Assembly (NCBI GenBank): GCA_002718455.1
Contig: PBER01000007.1
Span: 62,206-100,609 of the forward strand
From: Chloroflexota bacterium
GTDB lineage: Bacteria > Chloroflexota > Dehalococcoidia > Lucifugimonadales > Lucifugimonadaceae
Direction of reading: 5' to 3'
Length of the DNA stretch: 38,404 bases
The notes below the pieces were generated by a model. It saw only the letters and a list, made by a program, of their open reading frames with translations. It ran no database searches and was not told where the DNA came from. Made by a program: the position numbers and the translations under genes. Positions 16,937 to 25,913 of the stretch are shown here, piece by piece. Numbering within the stretch: the first letter of the stretch is position 1; each line of letters opens with the position of its first letter.

Positions 16937-17635
16937 TTAAAATTCAGGCTCCATACTCACATCTAATATTCCAATAGGCTTTCTATCGTCACAGTACCAT
17001 AAAGTATTGTCTTTGATGGTCATTCCATGTACTTGTACAGGATGAGGAACTCTGAAACTATCATAAACCCTAGAATCAGAAAGTCTTATTCTAGTTACAA
17101 TTCCCATTGCTGTATCTGCTACCCAAATGTATCCTTCTTCTTTTGACCAAGCAATTCCATGTACTCTATATCCAGGAACTTTTGTACGACTTATTTCTTT
17201 CCAATTTTCTGGATCCATGACGTGTATATATTGTGAAGGAGGAGATGCGACATAAAGTAAACCTTCTTTCCATTCCAATCCGTGATCTCCTGTATTTTGA
17301 TAATTTTCAGAATCGTGTTCTCTTGTAGCATTCATTCCTTGTCCAGGAGATTCAAATTTCTCTATAGTCTCACCCGATTTTGAATCAATTTTGTAAATCT
17401 TACAATTATATGTAGATGCTATCCAAATATTTCCCTCGTCATCTAATGTTATACCTGAAGATTTAACTGTTTCTGTTTCAAAACTTTTTATAGTCTTACC
17501 ATTTGTCCAATCTAAGAGATAAACATAATTATTTCCTTGATCAATCACCCATAGACCTTCTTCGGATGCCTGTAAACCATTAGGTTTAGGGCCAGGACAA
17601 TTGAAAAGTTGAACCGGATCTGCAATTTTTGTCAT
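16937..17635 (-). CDS. NHL/SMP-30-like beta-propeller protein
   Basis: Repeated strand-turn units with the alternating pattern GLWVIDQGNNYVYLLDWTNG, GNIWIASTYNCKIYKIDS, GLLYVASPPSQYIHVMD, GYIWVADTAMGIVTRI and NTLWYCDD. This is typical of NHL or SMP-30/gluconolactonase-type beta-propellers. No signal peptide, so cytoplasmic. At 232 aa it is short for a six-bladed propeller but adequate for five. A clear GGAG precedes the ATG. Between the dehydratase-like and hydrolase genes, a lactonase role is plausible, but the metal ligands of SMP-30 cannot be assigned with confidence. Confidence 0.75.
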   Translation of the reverse strand: MTKIADPVQLFNCPGPKPNGLQASEEGLWVIDQGNNYVYLLDWTNGKTIKSFETETVKSSGITLDDEGNIWIASTYNCKIYKIDSKSGETIEKFESPGQGMNATREHDSENYQNTGDHGLEWKEGLLYVASPPSQYIHVMDPENWKEISRTKVPGYRVHGIAWSKEEGYIWVADTAMGIVTRIRLSDSRVYDSFRVPHPVQVHGMTIKDNTLWYCDDRKPIGILDVSMEPEF

Positions 17636-17659
17636 ATTATTCTCCTATATTTATTTTCT

Positions 17660-18874
17660 TTATAAAACTATAACTTTTTTCTCTGTATCTTTATTTGATA
17701 GAAATTCATCAGACAGATTAACACCACATCCAAAATCATCACTTGCATAAGCATATCCGTTTTCAATTTTTGGTACTTTACTAACAATTTTTTGATACCA
17801 TGTATTATTAAATGCCCTCACAGTTTCCTGAATTATTGTATTAGGAACATTTAATGAGAGCTGAATCGAGAAAGCTAGAGTTACAGGACCAACACAGTCA
17901 TGAGTTGCTATGGGTATATTATATGATTCAGCCATTGTACTAATCTTTTTAGCTTCAGAAACTCCTCCTACCCAAGATATGTCAAACATACATATTGTTG
18001 CTGCCCTTTTTTCGAACATCTCTCTAAACTGCCACCTACTAGCTAAGGTTTCAGATGCAGTTGTAGGAATGAAAGTTGATTTTTTAAATTGATATAACGT
18101 ATCAAAATTATCCATAGGAATAGGGTCTTCTATCCAGAATGGATTATATGGTTCAACTGATTTTGCGATTCTTATTGCAGATGGTAGATTCCAAAATGAA
18201 TGTAATTCAAGCATAACTTCCATTTTGCTTTTAAGTTTTTCTCGAATTAATCTAAATGGTTCAGATCCTTCTTCTAATTCAACGAGATCAATCATATTTC
18301 CATCATTATTTGGAACGAACTGATCAAAAGGCCAAATTTTCATTGCTGTAAAACCATCCTCTAGTAAGCTTTCAGCTAATGCAATGGGATCATTCATAAA
18401 AGCATACTGATCTTCATAGGGTTGATCTTTCTGGTAGTCTATATCTCCTGGTAGTTTAGAACCAGCGCGGTTAACTCCATAAGAATATCCTGCACAAGTA
18501 TTATAAACTTTTATTTTTTCTCTTGATAATCCTCCTAATAGATCATACAAAGGGACTTTTAGTCTTTTAGCTTTTAGATCCCAGAGAGCCATATCTATTG
18601 CAGATAATCCTCTCATTTCACCAGAATTACCTATTTTTATATGTGCTCCGACTTTAGATAATTTTTCCCAATGCAAATCTATCTTAGAAGGATCTTTGCC
18701 TAAAAGATAATTAGAACCCTCTCCCATAATGAACGCTTCTACCGTAGTTGGATCGTATGAAGTTTCTCCAATACCTTCAAGTCCATCATTTGTTTTGATC
18801 AAAACCCAAATAATTTTTGGATAACTTGGGTTTCGTATAGTTGTTATTTGTTCAATTAATAGATTCCTTGGCAA
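17660..18874 (-). CDS. Enolase-superfamily enzyme (mandelate racemase/dehydratase type)
   Basis: Two-domain enzyme that abstracts the proton alpha to a carboxylate, typically a sugar-acid dehydratase or racemase. Seen: N-terminal capping domain (LIKTNDGLEGIGETSYD; SAIDMALWDLKAK; LYDLLGG), then the barrel with MKIWPFD, metal-ligand strands VMLELHSFW, FWIEDPIP and TASETL, DISWVGGVSEAKKI, and IATHDC with a likely catalytic His-Asp dyad. The first ligand position is Glu in ELH, where many members have Asp. The length of 404 aa is normal. Start codon TTG, 9 nt after the dehydrogenase gene. A paralog is encoded at 29277. Confidence 0.9.
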   Translation of the reverse strand: MPRNLLIEQITTIRNPSYPKIIWVLIKTNDGLEGIGETSYDPTTVEAFIMGEGSNYLLGKDPSKIDLHWEKLSKVGAHIKIGNSGEMRGLSAIDMALWDLKAKRLKVPLYDLLGGLSREKIKVYNTCAGYSYGVNRAGSKLPGDIDYQKDQPYEDQYAFMNDPIALAESLLEDGFTAMKIWPFDQFVPNNDGNMIDLVELEEGSEPFRLIREKLKSKMEVMLELHSFWNLPSAIRIAKSVEPYNPFWIEDPIPMDNFDTLYQFKKSTFIPTTASETLASRWQFREMFEKRAATICMFDISWVGGVSEAKKISTMAESYNIPIATHDCVGPVTLAFSIQLSLNVPNTIIQETVRAFNNTWYQKIVSKVPKIENGYAYASDDFGCGVNLSDEFLSNKDTEKKVIVL

Positions 18875-18883
18875 AATTTTTCC

Positions 18884-19906
18884 CTACAGAACAGGTTTAT
18901 TTGCAGGCATTGCTTTCAGCATTTCCAATTGAGATGTAACAGAAGGATTTTGAAGAGCAGTTGGTCTTTCTCCTCTTAATACTGCTGCAACCTGTTGAGA
19001 AGCTCTTCTTCGTGATAACCAGGCCGAACGAGTAGATTGACCTGCAACGTGTGGAGCAACTATTACATTGGGCATACTGAACAATGGATTGTTAGGATCT
19101 GCTGGCTCTTGTTCAAAGACATCTAAACCAGCTCCACGAAACTTTTTATTGTTTAATGCATCAATCATTTCTTTTTCAACTACTACAGCTCCTCTACAAA
19201 CATTAATGAAATAAGCACTTGATTTCATAAGGTCAAATTGTTCTTTTCCAATCATATGGTGGGTTTCAGGATTAAGAGGTACAATTGTGACTACATAATC
19301 AGACTTTTTAAAAATATCGTTTAAATTCCATACTTGTTCTACTCCATATTCTTTGATTAACCATGGAGGACAATAAGGATCATATACCAAAGTTTTCATT
19401 CTCCACGCTCCCAATTTTCTAGCAATTTGTCTTCCTATATTTCCAAATCCAATAATACCAAGAGTTTGTTCATCTATTGGGTCTATTGGACTAAATTCTG
19501 AGGCGTTCCATTTACCTCCATTCCTTAATTGCAGAGTATATTGAACTGTTTGTCTATTAAGTGCTAAAGCAAAAGTAACAGCTTGATTAGAGACTTCTTC
19601 TGCACACATACCTGCGCCATTTGTTATCATAATTCCATGTTCCGTAGCTGCTGCTGCATCAATATGATTAAACCCATGTGAATATACTGCTAATACCTTA
19701 CATTTTTTAGTGGACTTGATGAATTGTTCACTACCCCAACCTGCTCGATTCATAATTGCATCTGCATCTTTAACAACCTCCATTGCTTCTCCTTCAGAAG
19801 CTGGATTTGCTTTTACGAATTCTATATCTAGATCTGCCATTTCAGCTCTTTCATATTCTAATTTGTCATCTTCAGGCCCTAGAAATACTACCTTATATTT
19901 AGCCAT
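18884..19906 (-). CDS. NAD-dependent D-2-hydroxyacid dehydrogenase
   Basis: Oxidoreductase of the D-isomer-specific 2-hydroxyacid dehydrogenase family, interconverting 2-hydroxy and 2-oxo acids. Seen: Rossmann motif LGIIGFGNIGRQIARKLG, the substrate-binding Arg in NVCRGAVV, catalytic Glu in LDVFEQEPAD, and catalytic His in IVAPHVAGQS. The domain order (catalytic halves around a central NAD domain) and the length of 340 aa are typical. It heads a five-gene minus-strand unit with an enolase-superfamily and a phosphotriesterase-like enzyme. It could reduce or oxidise a keto/hydroxy-acid intermediate there. GGAT lies seven bases before the ATG. Confidence 0.92.
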   Translation of the reverse strand: MAKYKVVFLGPEDDKLEYERAEMADLDIEFVKANPASEGEAMEVVKDADAIMNRAGWGSEQFIKSTKKCKVLAVYSHGFNHIDAAAATEHGIMITNGAGMCAEEVSNQAVTFALALNRQTVQYTLQLRNGGKWNASEFSPIDPIDEQTLGIIGFGNIGRQIARKLGAWRMKTLVYDPYCPPWLIKEYGVEQVWNLNDIFKKSDYVVTIVPLNPETHHMIGKEQFDLMKSSAYFINVCRGAVVVEKEMIDALNNKKFRGAGLDVFEQEPADPNNPLFSMPNVIVAPHVAGQSTRSAWLSRRRASQQVAAVLRGERPTALQNPSVTSQLEMLKAMPANKPVL

Positions 19907-20064
19907 TTATAATCCTTTCGTATTCATGTTCTGTTTTCATATAATTTATTCTAATTGCATATATCGTATAAAATTATTTTTAAAAATATATTCCATTTAG
20001 TTATAAAAAATAACATTTTCTACTTGTTTTTATATAAATTAAAATAAAAAGAAAAAAAATACCT
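19907..20064. promoter_or_regulatory. Divergent intergenic region (hydroxyacid dehydrogenase / M42 peptidase)
   Basis: A 158-nt A/T-rich gap between two divergent catabolic units, the most likely place for promoters and any operator controlling both. TATA-rich tracts occur throughout (for example ATATAA and TATAAA), so single boxes cannot be chosen. No strong inverted repeat was noticed. Confidence 0.3.
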
Positions 20065-21183
20065 ATGTCAAATCAACTATTAGATACTTTTAGGGAACTA
20101 TCGAACCTCCCTACAACTTCGTTTTATGAACAAAAAATTTTGGAATACATAAAAACTAAACTTGATTCCTATAAAATAGAATTTCACCAAGATTCCTGGG
20201 GAAATATTTTTGCTGAAGTTAATGGTAAAACTCCAAATGAAATAGTATTTATATCTCATACGGATCATCCGGGATTTGAAATCATATCTAAACATAAAAA
20301 GAACATTTATTTAGCAAAAGCTCTAGGAGGGTTACCAAAAAATTGTGTAACCAATCAAACGAATGTAAAAATAATTTCAAATAAATCTGATTTATATAAA
20401 GGAAAAATTATAAATTTTTATTCTAAAGAAAATAAAAAACCAAAAATCCCAAAGAATTATAGATGGATGACTTCAGAGTTTGTTTTAATTGAATCTGAAT
20501 CTGAAAATATTAAATTACCAAGTTTTGCCGTATTTGATTTACCAGAAACTAAATATTTTGGAGAAAGAATTGTAACTCCTGTGGCCGACGATTTGGCTGG
20601 ATGTGCTCTAATTATTGAAACATTGAATAAATTAAATAAAAGTTCTAATGAATATTCTTTTAAGGCTATTTTCTCTAGAGCTGAAGAAGTAGGACTTATA
20701 GGGGCAAGATTAATTGCAGCTAATGAATTGATCAGCAAAAATTCTATAATTATTTCTATTGAAACTAGTAGTGAATTACCTGGAGCAAATTTCGGTAAAG
20801 GTCCAATAATAAGGACTGGAGATCGGCTAACAACTTTTGACAATAAAGCTGAACTTGTACTATTACAATCTGTGAAAGAAATATTACGAAGAGATGTAAA
20901 TTTTGCTTATCAAAGACAACTCATGAGTGAAGGTGGATGTGAAGCATCCGCTTTTGCAGTTTTTGGATATTCAGTTACAGGATTAGCATTACCTTTGCGT
21001 AACTGGCATAATGGTAATGAACAAGGTGATGTTGAACCTGAAGAGATAAGTTTGTTAGATTATGAGAATGCATATAAAATTATGACAAACTTAGGAAAAT
21101 TAGATATTGTAAAAATAAAAGATTATTTTAAAAATCTTATGATGATTCCTGAAGATGCCAAAAAATTAATTAATGAGGAGTAA
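20065..21183 (+). CDS. M42-type metallopeptidase / aminopeptidase-like protein
   Basis: Dinuclear-zinc exopeptidase fold of the M42/M20/M28 clan. Seen: SHTDHPGF (His65, Asp67), VADDLAG (Asp175/176), the general-base and ligand pair AEEVGL (Glu207, Glu208), IISIETSS in the place of the fourth ligand strand, and NWHNG (His315) near the C-terminus. The apical-domain insertion after residue 85 fits M42. Families of this type include aminopeptidases and deacylases, so the substrate is open. It is followed after 2 nt by a ThDP-dependent enzyme whose ribosome-binding site GAGGAG lies in this gene's end. Confidence 0.85.
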   Translation: MSNQLLDTFRELSNLPTTSFYEQKILEYIKTKLDSYKIEFHQDSWGNIFAEVNGKTPNEIVFISHTDHPGFEIISKHKKNIYLAKALGGLPKNCVTNQTNVKIISNKSDLYKGKIINFYSKENKKPKIPKNYRWMTSEFVLIESESENIKLPSFAVFDLPETKYFGERIVTPVADDLAGCALIIETLNKLNKSSNEYSFKAIFSRAEEVGLIGARLIAANELISKNSIIISIETSSELPGANFGKGPIIRTGDRLTTFDNKAELVLLQSVKEILRRDVNFAYQRQLMSEGGCEASAFAVFGYSVTGLALPLRNWHNGNEQGDVEPEEISLLDYENAYKIMTNLGKLDIVKIKDYFKNLMMIPEDAKKLINEE

Positions 21184-21185
21184 TT

Positions 21186-22820
21186 ATGCCTGAGATTGAT
21201 GGATCTTATTTGGTTGCAAAAACGCTTAAAGATGAAGGTGCAGAGTGTTTATTTTATCTAATGGGAGGACCAAATTATGAAATTATAAATAATTCTGAAG
21301 ATTTTGGAATAAAGACGTATGATTTTCGACACGAACAGGCTGCTGCAATGTCAGCACACGCATATACTAGAGTAACAGGCAAACCAGGTGTAACAACAGC
21401 TGCTTCAGGTCCAGGAACCTTAAATTTATTGACTGGACAATATAATGCTTTCGTTGATTGTGCTCCTATGATCACTTTGGGTGGTGCAGGACCATTGAAA
21501 GATTTTTACAGAGGTGGATTCCAAGAAATAGATCAATTGTCCATTTTTGAAAAGGTATCTAAAGCCACCTTTAGACCTACCTCCGCTAAACAATACCCTC
21601 AAATAGTTTCTCATGCTTTCAGAATTGCAACATCCGGAAGGCCTGGACCTGTTTATATAGATTGTAATGAAGATGTCTTATATGAAAAAGTTAGCGAAAA
21701 AAATTTAAACCAGCCCACTAGATCTTCTGAAAAATCATCTCCTATTGGTGATCCTGAATTAATTTCAAAATCTATAAATTTATTAAAAAAAGCTAATGCT
21801 CCAATTATACTTGCAGGAGGAGGCACTTTTTGGTCTGACTCATCAAGTGAATTGAAACAGTTAGTAGATAATTCTGGAATTCCATTTTATACGACCCCAA
21901 TGACTAGAGGAATAGTATCTGATGATCATCCTTTTTCCTATCCTGCAGCCAGATCTAGTGCTTTTAGGGAAACAGATTTTGTCTTAGTTTTAGGAACAAG
22001 ATTTAATTGGATTATGACTTATGGCAATAGAATAAATCCGGACGCAAAAATCATACAGGTAGACATTTTTGAGGAAGAAATTGCACATAATAGAGAAGTG
22101 ACATTAGGAATTGTAGGGGATTGCAAAAATGTAATAAATCAATTAAATGAAGAATTATTAAAACAAAATATAAAGTCAAATCAATGGGAAACATGGAGAA
22201 ATAATTTGTCAAAACTTGAAAAATCTAGACTAGAAAAAGTAAAGCCTTTAGAAGAATCTTCCCAATCTCCGATTCATCCCTTAAGACTATGTAAAGAATT
22301 AAGAGAAGTCATGGATCCTTCGTCAATAATTAGTATAGATGGAAATGAAATATTACATTATGGTAGACAAAGTATTCCTTGTTACAAACCGGGACATTCA
22401 ATCAACTCGGGCCCAACCGGATGTATGGGGGTAGGATTGCCTTACGCAATCGGAGCTAAAATAGCAAAACCTAATAATCAGGTATTTTCTTTACATGGCG
22501 ACGGATCATTAGGAATGAATATTCAAGATTTTGATACCGCTGTAAGACACAATCTACCAATTGTAATAGTGGTATCTAACAATGAAGGATGGACAGCAAG
22601 AGTTGAAGGAATTAGAAAACCGGGAAGAGAGTTAGGTTTTACTAGGTTTGATTTGATTGCAGAATCGATGGGAGGTTACGGTGAATTAGTTGAAAAACCC
22701 GAAGAAATCAAACCAGCAATTGAAAGAGCGATAAATTCAAACCTTCCTTCTATAGTAAATGTTCACACAGATCCTACTGCTAGAGCTATTTCCAAATTTG
22801 TTGGATCAAAAATGGAGTAA
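21186..22820 (+). CDS. Thiamine-diphosphate-dependent enzyme (acetolactate synthase-like)
   Basis: Three-domain ThDP enzyme of the acetohydroxyacid synthase / 2-oxoacid decarboxylase group. Seen: the cofactor-activating Glu50 in FRHEQAAAMSAHAYTR, AASGPGTLN, a central domain from about 190 to 330, and the ThDP/Mg motif starting HGDGSLGM (GDG at 438-440) and ending NNEGW. The length of 544 aa is normal. Its pairing with a peptidase-like hydrolase and not ilvN (regulatory subunit) argues against a biosynthetic acetolactate synthase. Decarboxylation or carboligation of a 2-oxo acid from nearby catabolic genes is a reasonable guess. Confidence 0.88.
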   Translation: MPEIDGSYLVAKTLKDEGAECLFYLMGGPNYEIINNSEDFGIKTYDFRHEQAAAMSAHAYTRVTGKPGVTTAASGPGTLNLLTGQYNAFVDCAPMITLGGAGPLKDFYRGGFQEIDQLSIFEKVSKATFRPTSAKQYPQIVSHAFRIATSGRPGPVYIDCNEDVLYEKVSEKNLNQPTRSSEKSSPIGDPELISKSINLLKKANAPIILAGGGTFWSDSSSELKQLVDNSGIPFYTTPMTRGIVSDDHPFSYPAARSSAFRETDFVLVLGTRFNWIMTYGNRINPDAKIIQVDIFEEEIAHNREVTLGIVGDCKNVINQLNEELLKQNIKSNQWETWRNNLSKLEKSRLEKVKPLEESSQSPIHPLRLCKELREVMDPSSIISIDGNEILHYGRQSIPCYKPGHSINSGPTGCMGVGLPYAIGAKIAKPNNQVFSLHGDGSLGMNIQDFDTAVRHNLPIVIVVSNNEGWTARVEGIRKPGRELGFTRFDLIAESMGGYGELVEKPEEIKPAIERAINSNLPSIVNVHTDPTARAISKFVGSKME

Positions 22821-22821
22821 T

Positions 22822-23619
22822 TTATCTTTCAGTAATGATTCCTCCATTTATATTAATTGACTGGCCTGATATATATTTTGATTTATTTGATGCAAGAAAA
22901 TATATCAAATCTGCCACTTCGAAATCTTCACCTATTCTTTTTAATGGGATTGTATTCTTTAGTTTTTGAAGGTTTTTTTTACTTAATTTATCTAATCGAG
23001 AGGTTCGTATTGGTCCAGGGGCTACACAATTAACTCTTATATTTCTGCTTGCTAACTCCATTGCCAACGCTTGACTAAAACCCTCTAAACCAAAATTAGC
23101 TGCATTATACGCAGCCATATTAGCATTTCCAGATTTTCCAGCGGTTGAAGAAATATTTATGATTGATCCTTCAATTTTGCTATCAACCATGTATCTAGAT
23201 ACTAATTTTGTAATATAAAAAGCACCAAATAATTTTACTTTAATAACCTTCATAAACTCTTTATTGTCTAAATTTATTACTGGAACTCTATCTTCACCTA
23301 TACCCGTTGAAGCATTATTAACAAGAACGTCTATTCTATTAAATTTTTCTATAATGATACTGAATGCTGATTCTACTTCATTTTCGTTGGAAATATCTAA
23401 TTCTATTGGTAACACCTCTATATCAAATTTTTCTAACTTTTTTGCCAAAGAATTTACTCCGGTCCAATTGATATCCTTTTCATATTTTGGGAATGATTTT
23501 TGATCTCTTTTCGTTCCGGTTATAATTATGTCATAATTATTTTTTGCAAATAAAAATGCAGTAGATGCTCCGATTCCCTTTAATCTACTTGCTCCTGTTA
23601 TAAAAGCTACTTTTCTCAT
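22822..23619 (-). CDS. Short-chain dehydrogenase/reductase-like protein with Lys-to-Asn change at the active site
   Basis: Classical SDR fold. Seen: cofactor motif TGASRLKGIG (residues 8-17, the form with a two-residue insert), LVNNAS, the catalytic Ser in NISSTAGKSG, Tyr171, and the C-terminal ISGQSININGG typical of FabG-like SDRs. In the YxxxK active site the Lys is Asn: the sequence reads YNAAN (171-175), confirmed in the codons TAT AAT GCA GCT AAT. That Lys normally positions NAD(P) and lowers the Tyr pKa, so activity may be altered or lost. It stops one base from the convergent ThDP gene. Length normal. Confidence 0.88.
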   Translation of the reverse strand: MRKVAFITGASRLKGIGASTAFLFAKNNYDIIITGTKRDQKSFPKYEKDINWTGVNSLAKKLEKFDIEVLPIELDISNENEVESAFSIIIEKFNRIDVLVNNASTGIGEDRVPVINLDNKEFMKVIKVKLFGAFYITKLVSRYMVDSKIEGSIINISSTAGKSGNANMAAYNAANFGLEGFSQALAMELASRNIRVNCVAPGPIRTSRLDKLSKKNLQKLKNTIPLKRIGEDFEVADLIYFLASNKSKYISGQSININGGIITER

Positions 23620-23669
23620 AATGAAATTTTATAATGATTTCTATATTAATTATTTTACAGGCTTAATAA

Positions 23670-24179
23670 ATGGAAATTAATTTTAATAAACCAGATTTAG
23701 ATTCAGATACAGTTAAATCAATAATTCGTAAATATTCTCGAAAGAATTTTATTCTATTAAAAGACGAACACCTAACGGCTGATGAGTTTCAAGAATTATC
23801 AAATGAAATTGATTTCAACATCACTGAATTGTCATTTACCTCTTCTTCAATTTATTCAGATAGGATGGATTTAGATCTATGTACAAAAATTTTTGAATGT
23901 ATTTGTACCATTTATGATTCAATTGAAACATTCATAAATTTAGATAAAAGATTATATTTTAACATTTCTGAAAGTCGTAGATATGAAAAAGTAAAAACCT
24001 CAATTCTTCCGTATATAGAACAAATAGGAAAACTTATATGTATGTTTCCTATTACTGATTTGGCAAATATACCTTTTATGGACACTAAAATTCTTCTAGA
24101 AATACAAAAAAAGTTTAATGAACTTAATCATGGTGATATAAGATCGATAATATCTTTATGGGAATCCGATGAAATATAA
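23670..24179 (+). CDS. Protein of unknown function (169 aa)
   Basis: Not recognised. A soluble, acidic protein without signal peptide or membrane segment. The N-terminal third is mixed alpha/beta (KNFILLKDEHLTADEFQELSNEIDF); the rest is mainly helical and contains a Cys pair (FECICTIYDS) and LICMFPITDLANIPF. Coding character is supported by a full-length ATG ORF, normal codon use and the absence of any competing frame. It stands alone between divergent and same-strand neighbours. Confidence 0.65.
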   Translation: MEINFNKPDLDSDTVKSIIRKYSRKNFILLKDEHLTADEFQELSNEIDFNITELSFTSSSIYSDRMDLDLCTKIFECICTIYDSIETFINLDKRLYFNISESRRYEKVKTSILPYIEQIGKLICMFPITDLANIPFMDTKILLEIQKKFNELNHGDIRSIISLWESDEI

Positions 24180-24249
24180 TATTTTCTAAGTAATAGATAT
24201 TTTTAAATTTCATTTATAATTTAATTTGTAAATTACAAAACAACAAAGT

Positions 24250-24735
24250 ATGTTTCATTGGATAAATCATAATTCTCTTTATATTATTACTTTTTTATTT
24301 CCAATTATTGTATCTATAATTTTTTATAATTATTTAAGTAAAAATAAATTAATATTATTATCCGTATTTGTATTATTATTAGTGATATCTATTAGCACTA
24401 AAATTCTTATTGAACCAGGAAATAAAACAAATTCACTAGAAATAAATTCTATTCTATCCGTTGATAAACCTATGGTTATAGAATTTTATTCACCAAACTG
24501 TATGGGATGTGTAATAAGTGAAAAACCATTTTTAAACTTTCAACAATCATACTCTGAAATATTTGCTACCTTTCAAATTGACATCTATGATAAAAATTAT
24601 TCTGATTTAATTCGAAAATATGAGATAACTTCAACCCCGACTTTTGTATTAATTCATAAAGGTAAATTAGTTGATAAATATGTGGGATTACTGACTAATA
24701 AAGAAAAACTTTATATAAGGTTTAAGAATAAGTAA
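24250..24735 (+). CDS. Membrane-anchored thioredoxin-like protein (CMGC)
   Basis: Two N-terminal hydrophobic helices (about residues 9-28 and 32-50) anchor a C-terminal thioredoxin domain. The redox site is EFYSPNCMGCVISEKPF, a CxxC disulfide motif, and the cis-Pro loop is TSTPTFVLIHKGKLVDKYVG. The domain probably faces outside the membrane and exchanges disulfides or maintains thiols there. The 161-aa length covers a complete thioredoxin fold. It ends 2 nt from a convergent gene. A second extracytoplasmic thioredoxin-like protein is encoded at 15059. Confidence 0.85.
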   Translation: MFHWINHNSLYIITFLFPIIVSIIFYNYLSKNKLILLSVFVLLLVISISTKILIEPGNKTNSLEINSILSVDKPMVIEFYSPNCMGCVISEKPFLNFQQSYSEIFATFQIDIYDKNYSDLIRKYEITSTPTFVLIHKGKLVDKYVGLLTNKEKLYIRFKNK

Positions 24736-24737
24736 AT

Positions 24738-25859
24738 TTATAAAATTTCATTAAGTTTTTCGGCGATTATATCTATTTCAAATTCATTTAAACTATGAAC
24801 AACAATATTGATTTCTTCATCATAATTATGTTTCCCTACAAAAATTTTTGGTTCTCCATTTTCTAAGAATTGCCTAATTTCTTTTGTAGTTGGCCCTTCA
24901 TAATTCTCCTTTTGAAAAGACAAAATAGTATTTGAGCCTTGCCTATTTGGATAATCATTTTCAATATTTATTACCATTCCTTTTTTAGGGTGAATTTGTT
25001 TTTTAAGAGATTTTGCTTTTCCCAACCAAAGTTTATTTTCCGTGCTCTCGTCTTCTTCAATGAAAAGCTTGATTGCTGTTATCAATCCTATGACATTTTC
25101 TTTAGAAACTTTCATGGGTCGTCCAATCCCTGACCATTCAGGTTTAAGATTTTGAAAGCTATTAATAAATGCTGCATCTATAATCTCTCTAGTTCCAGCC
25201 AAAATTCCCGTTGATTGAGGACCTCCGATACCCTTTCCGCCACTGAAGGCCACTCCATCTGCTCCCAATTCTATGAACTTAGAAAGATTTTCTCTAGGAG
25301 GAAGCTCTGCAGCTGCATCGACTAAGAAATACAACCCTTTTTCATGTGCTATTTCAATAGTTTTTTTCATTCCTAAACCTTTGTCAAAAAATGGAGCAAC
25401 AACATATGCAATAGCACAAGTTTTATCGGTTATTTTGTCAAATAGATTCTCATTTGTGTATTCTACTAACTTAGATCCTGGAATTTCAAAAGCACTATCA
25501 TATCTATTTCTTTGACCTTTATGTATAAGAATTTCATTTCTTTTATGTTCTTTATTGGGCAATTTTTTTGCTTCTTCAATATCGGTACCTGTTAGGCAAG
25601 CAGCAGACATCAGAACAATAGCAGATGCACAACCATTTGTGACCATTGCTCCATCAGATTTACATATTTTAGCAATAAATTTTCCTGCTTCTTCATTTAA
25701 TTTTTCAAGTTCTACAAATACCGTACTTGCTTCTTCAATGGATTTAATTACTTCAGGTTTCATAATGCTTCCACCTAAAGATGTAACCCAGCTTTGTGCA
25801 TTTATAATTGGTTTTATACCCAAATCTTTATAAACGTTTGGCCAATTTCTATATTTCAT
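24738..25859 (-). CDS. SelA/DgaE-like PLP-dependent enzyme
   Basis: Fold-type I PLP protein related to SelA and to D-glucosaminate-6-phosphate ammonia-lyase (DgaE). Seen: PIINAQSWVTSLGGSIMKPEV near the N-terminus, DGAMVTNGCASAI, the cofactor Asp in YFLVDAAAELPP, and the PLP lysine in FSGGKGIGGPQSTGIL near residue 208. It lacks the N-terminal domain of true SelA (373 aa against about 460), so it is unlikely to be the missing selenocysteine synthase despite selB in this window. Better guess: a lyase or aminotransferase acting on an amino sugar or amino acid. AAGGAA precedes the ATG. Confidence 0.82.
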   Translation of the reverse strand: MKYRNWPNVYKDLGIKPIINAQSWVTSLGGSIMKPEVIKSIEEASTVFVELEKLNEEAGKFIAKICKSDGAMVTNGCASAIVLMSAACLTGTDIEEAKKLPNKEHKRNEILIHKGQRNRYDSAFEIPGSKLVEYTNENLFDKITDKTCAIAYVVAPFFDKGLGMKKTIEIAHEKGLYFLVDAAAELPPRENLSKFIELGADGVAFSGGKGIGGPQSTGILAGTREIIDAAFINSFQNLKPEWSGIGRPMKVSKENVIGLITAIKLFIEEDESTENKLWLGKAKSLKKQIHPKKGMVINIENDYPNRQGSNTILSFQKENYEGPTTKEIRQFLENGEPKIFVGKHNYDEEINIVVHSLNEFEIDIIAEKLNEIL

Positions 25860-25913
25860 AACAAATTCCTTATTAAAATAATATTAAATAATTAAAACAT
25901 TAATTTTTCAAAT

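Noticed and set aside
20457-20843. 128-aa minus-strand ORF
   Set aside because: Antisense shadow of the M42-type peptidase gene, whose metal motifs fall in this interval.
24738-25859. SelA-like PLP enzyme considered as the selenocysteine synthase partner of SelB
   Set aside because: It is about 90 residues shorter than SelA, lacks the N-terminal tRNA-binding domain, is far from selB, and its active-site loop is closer to DgaE-type lyases.
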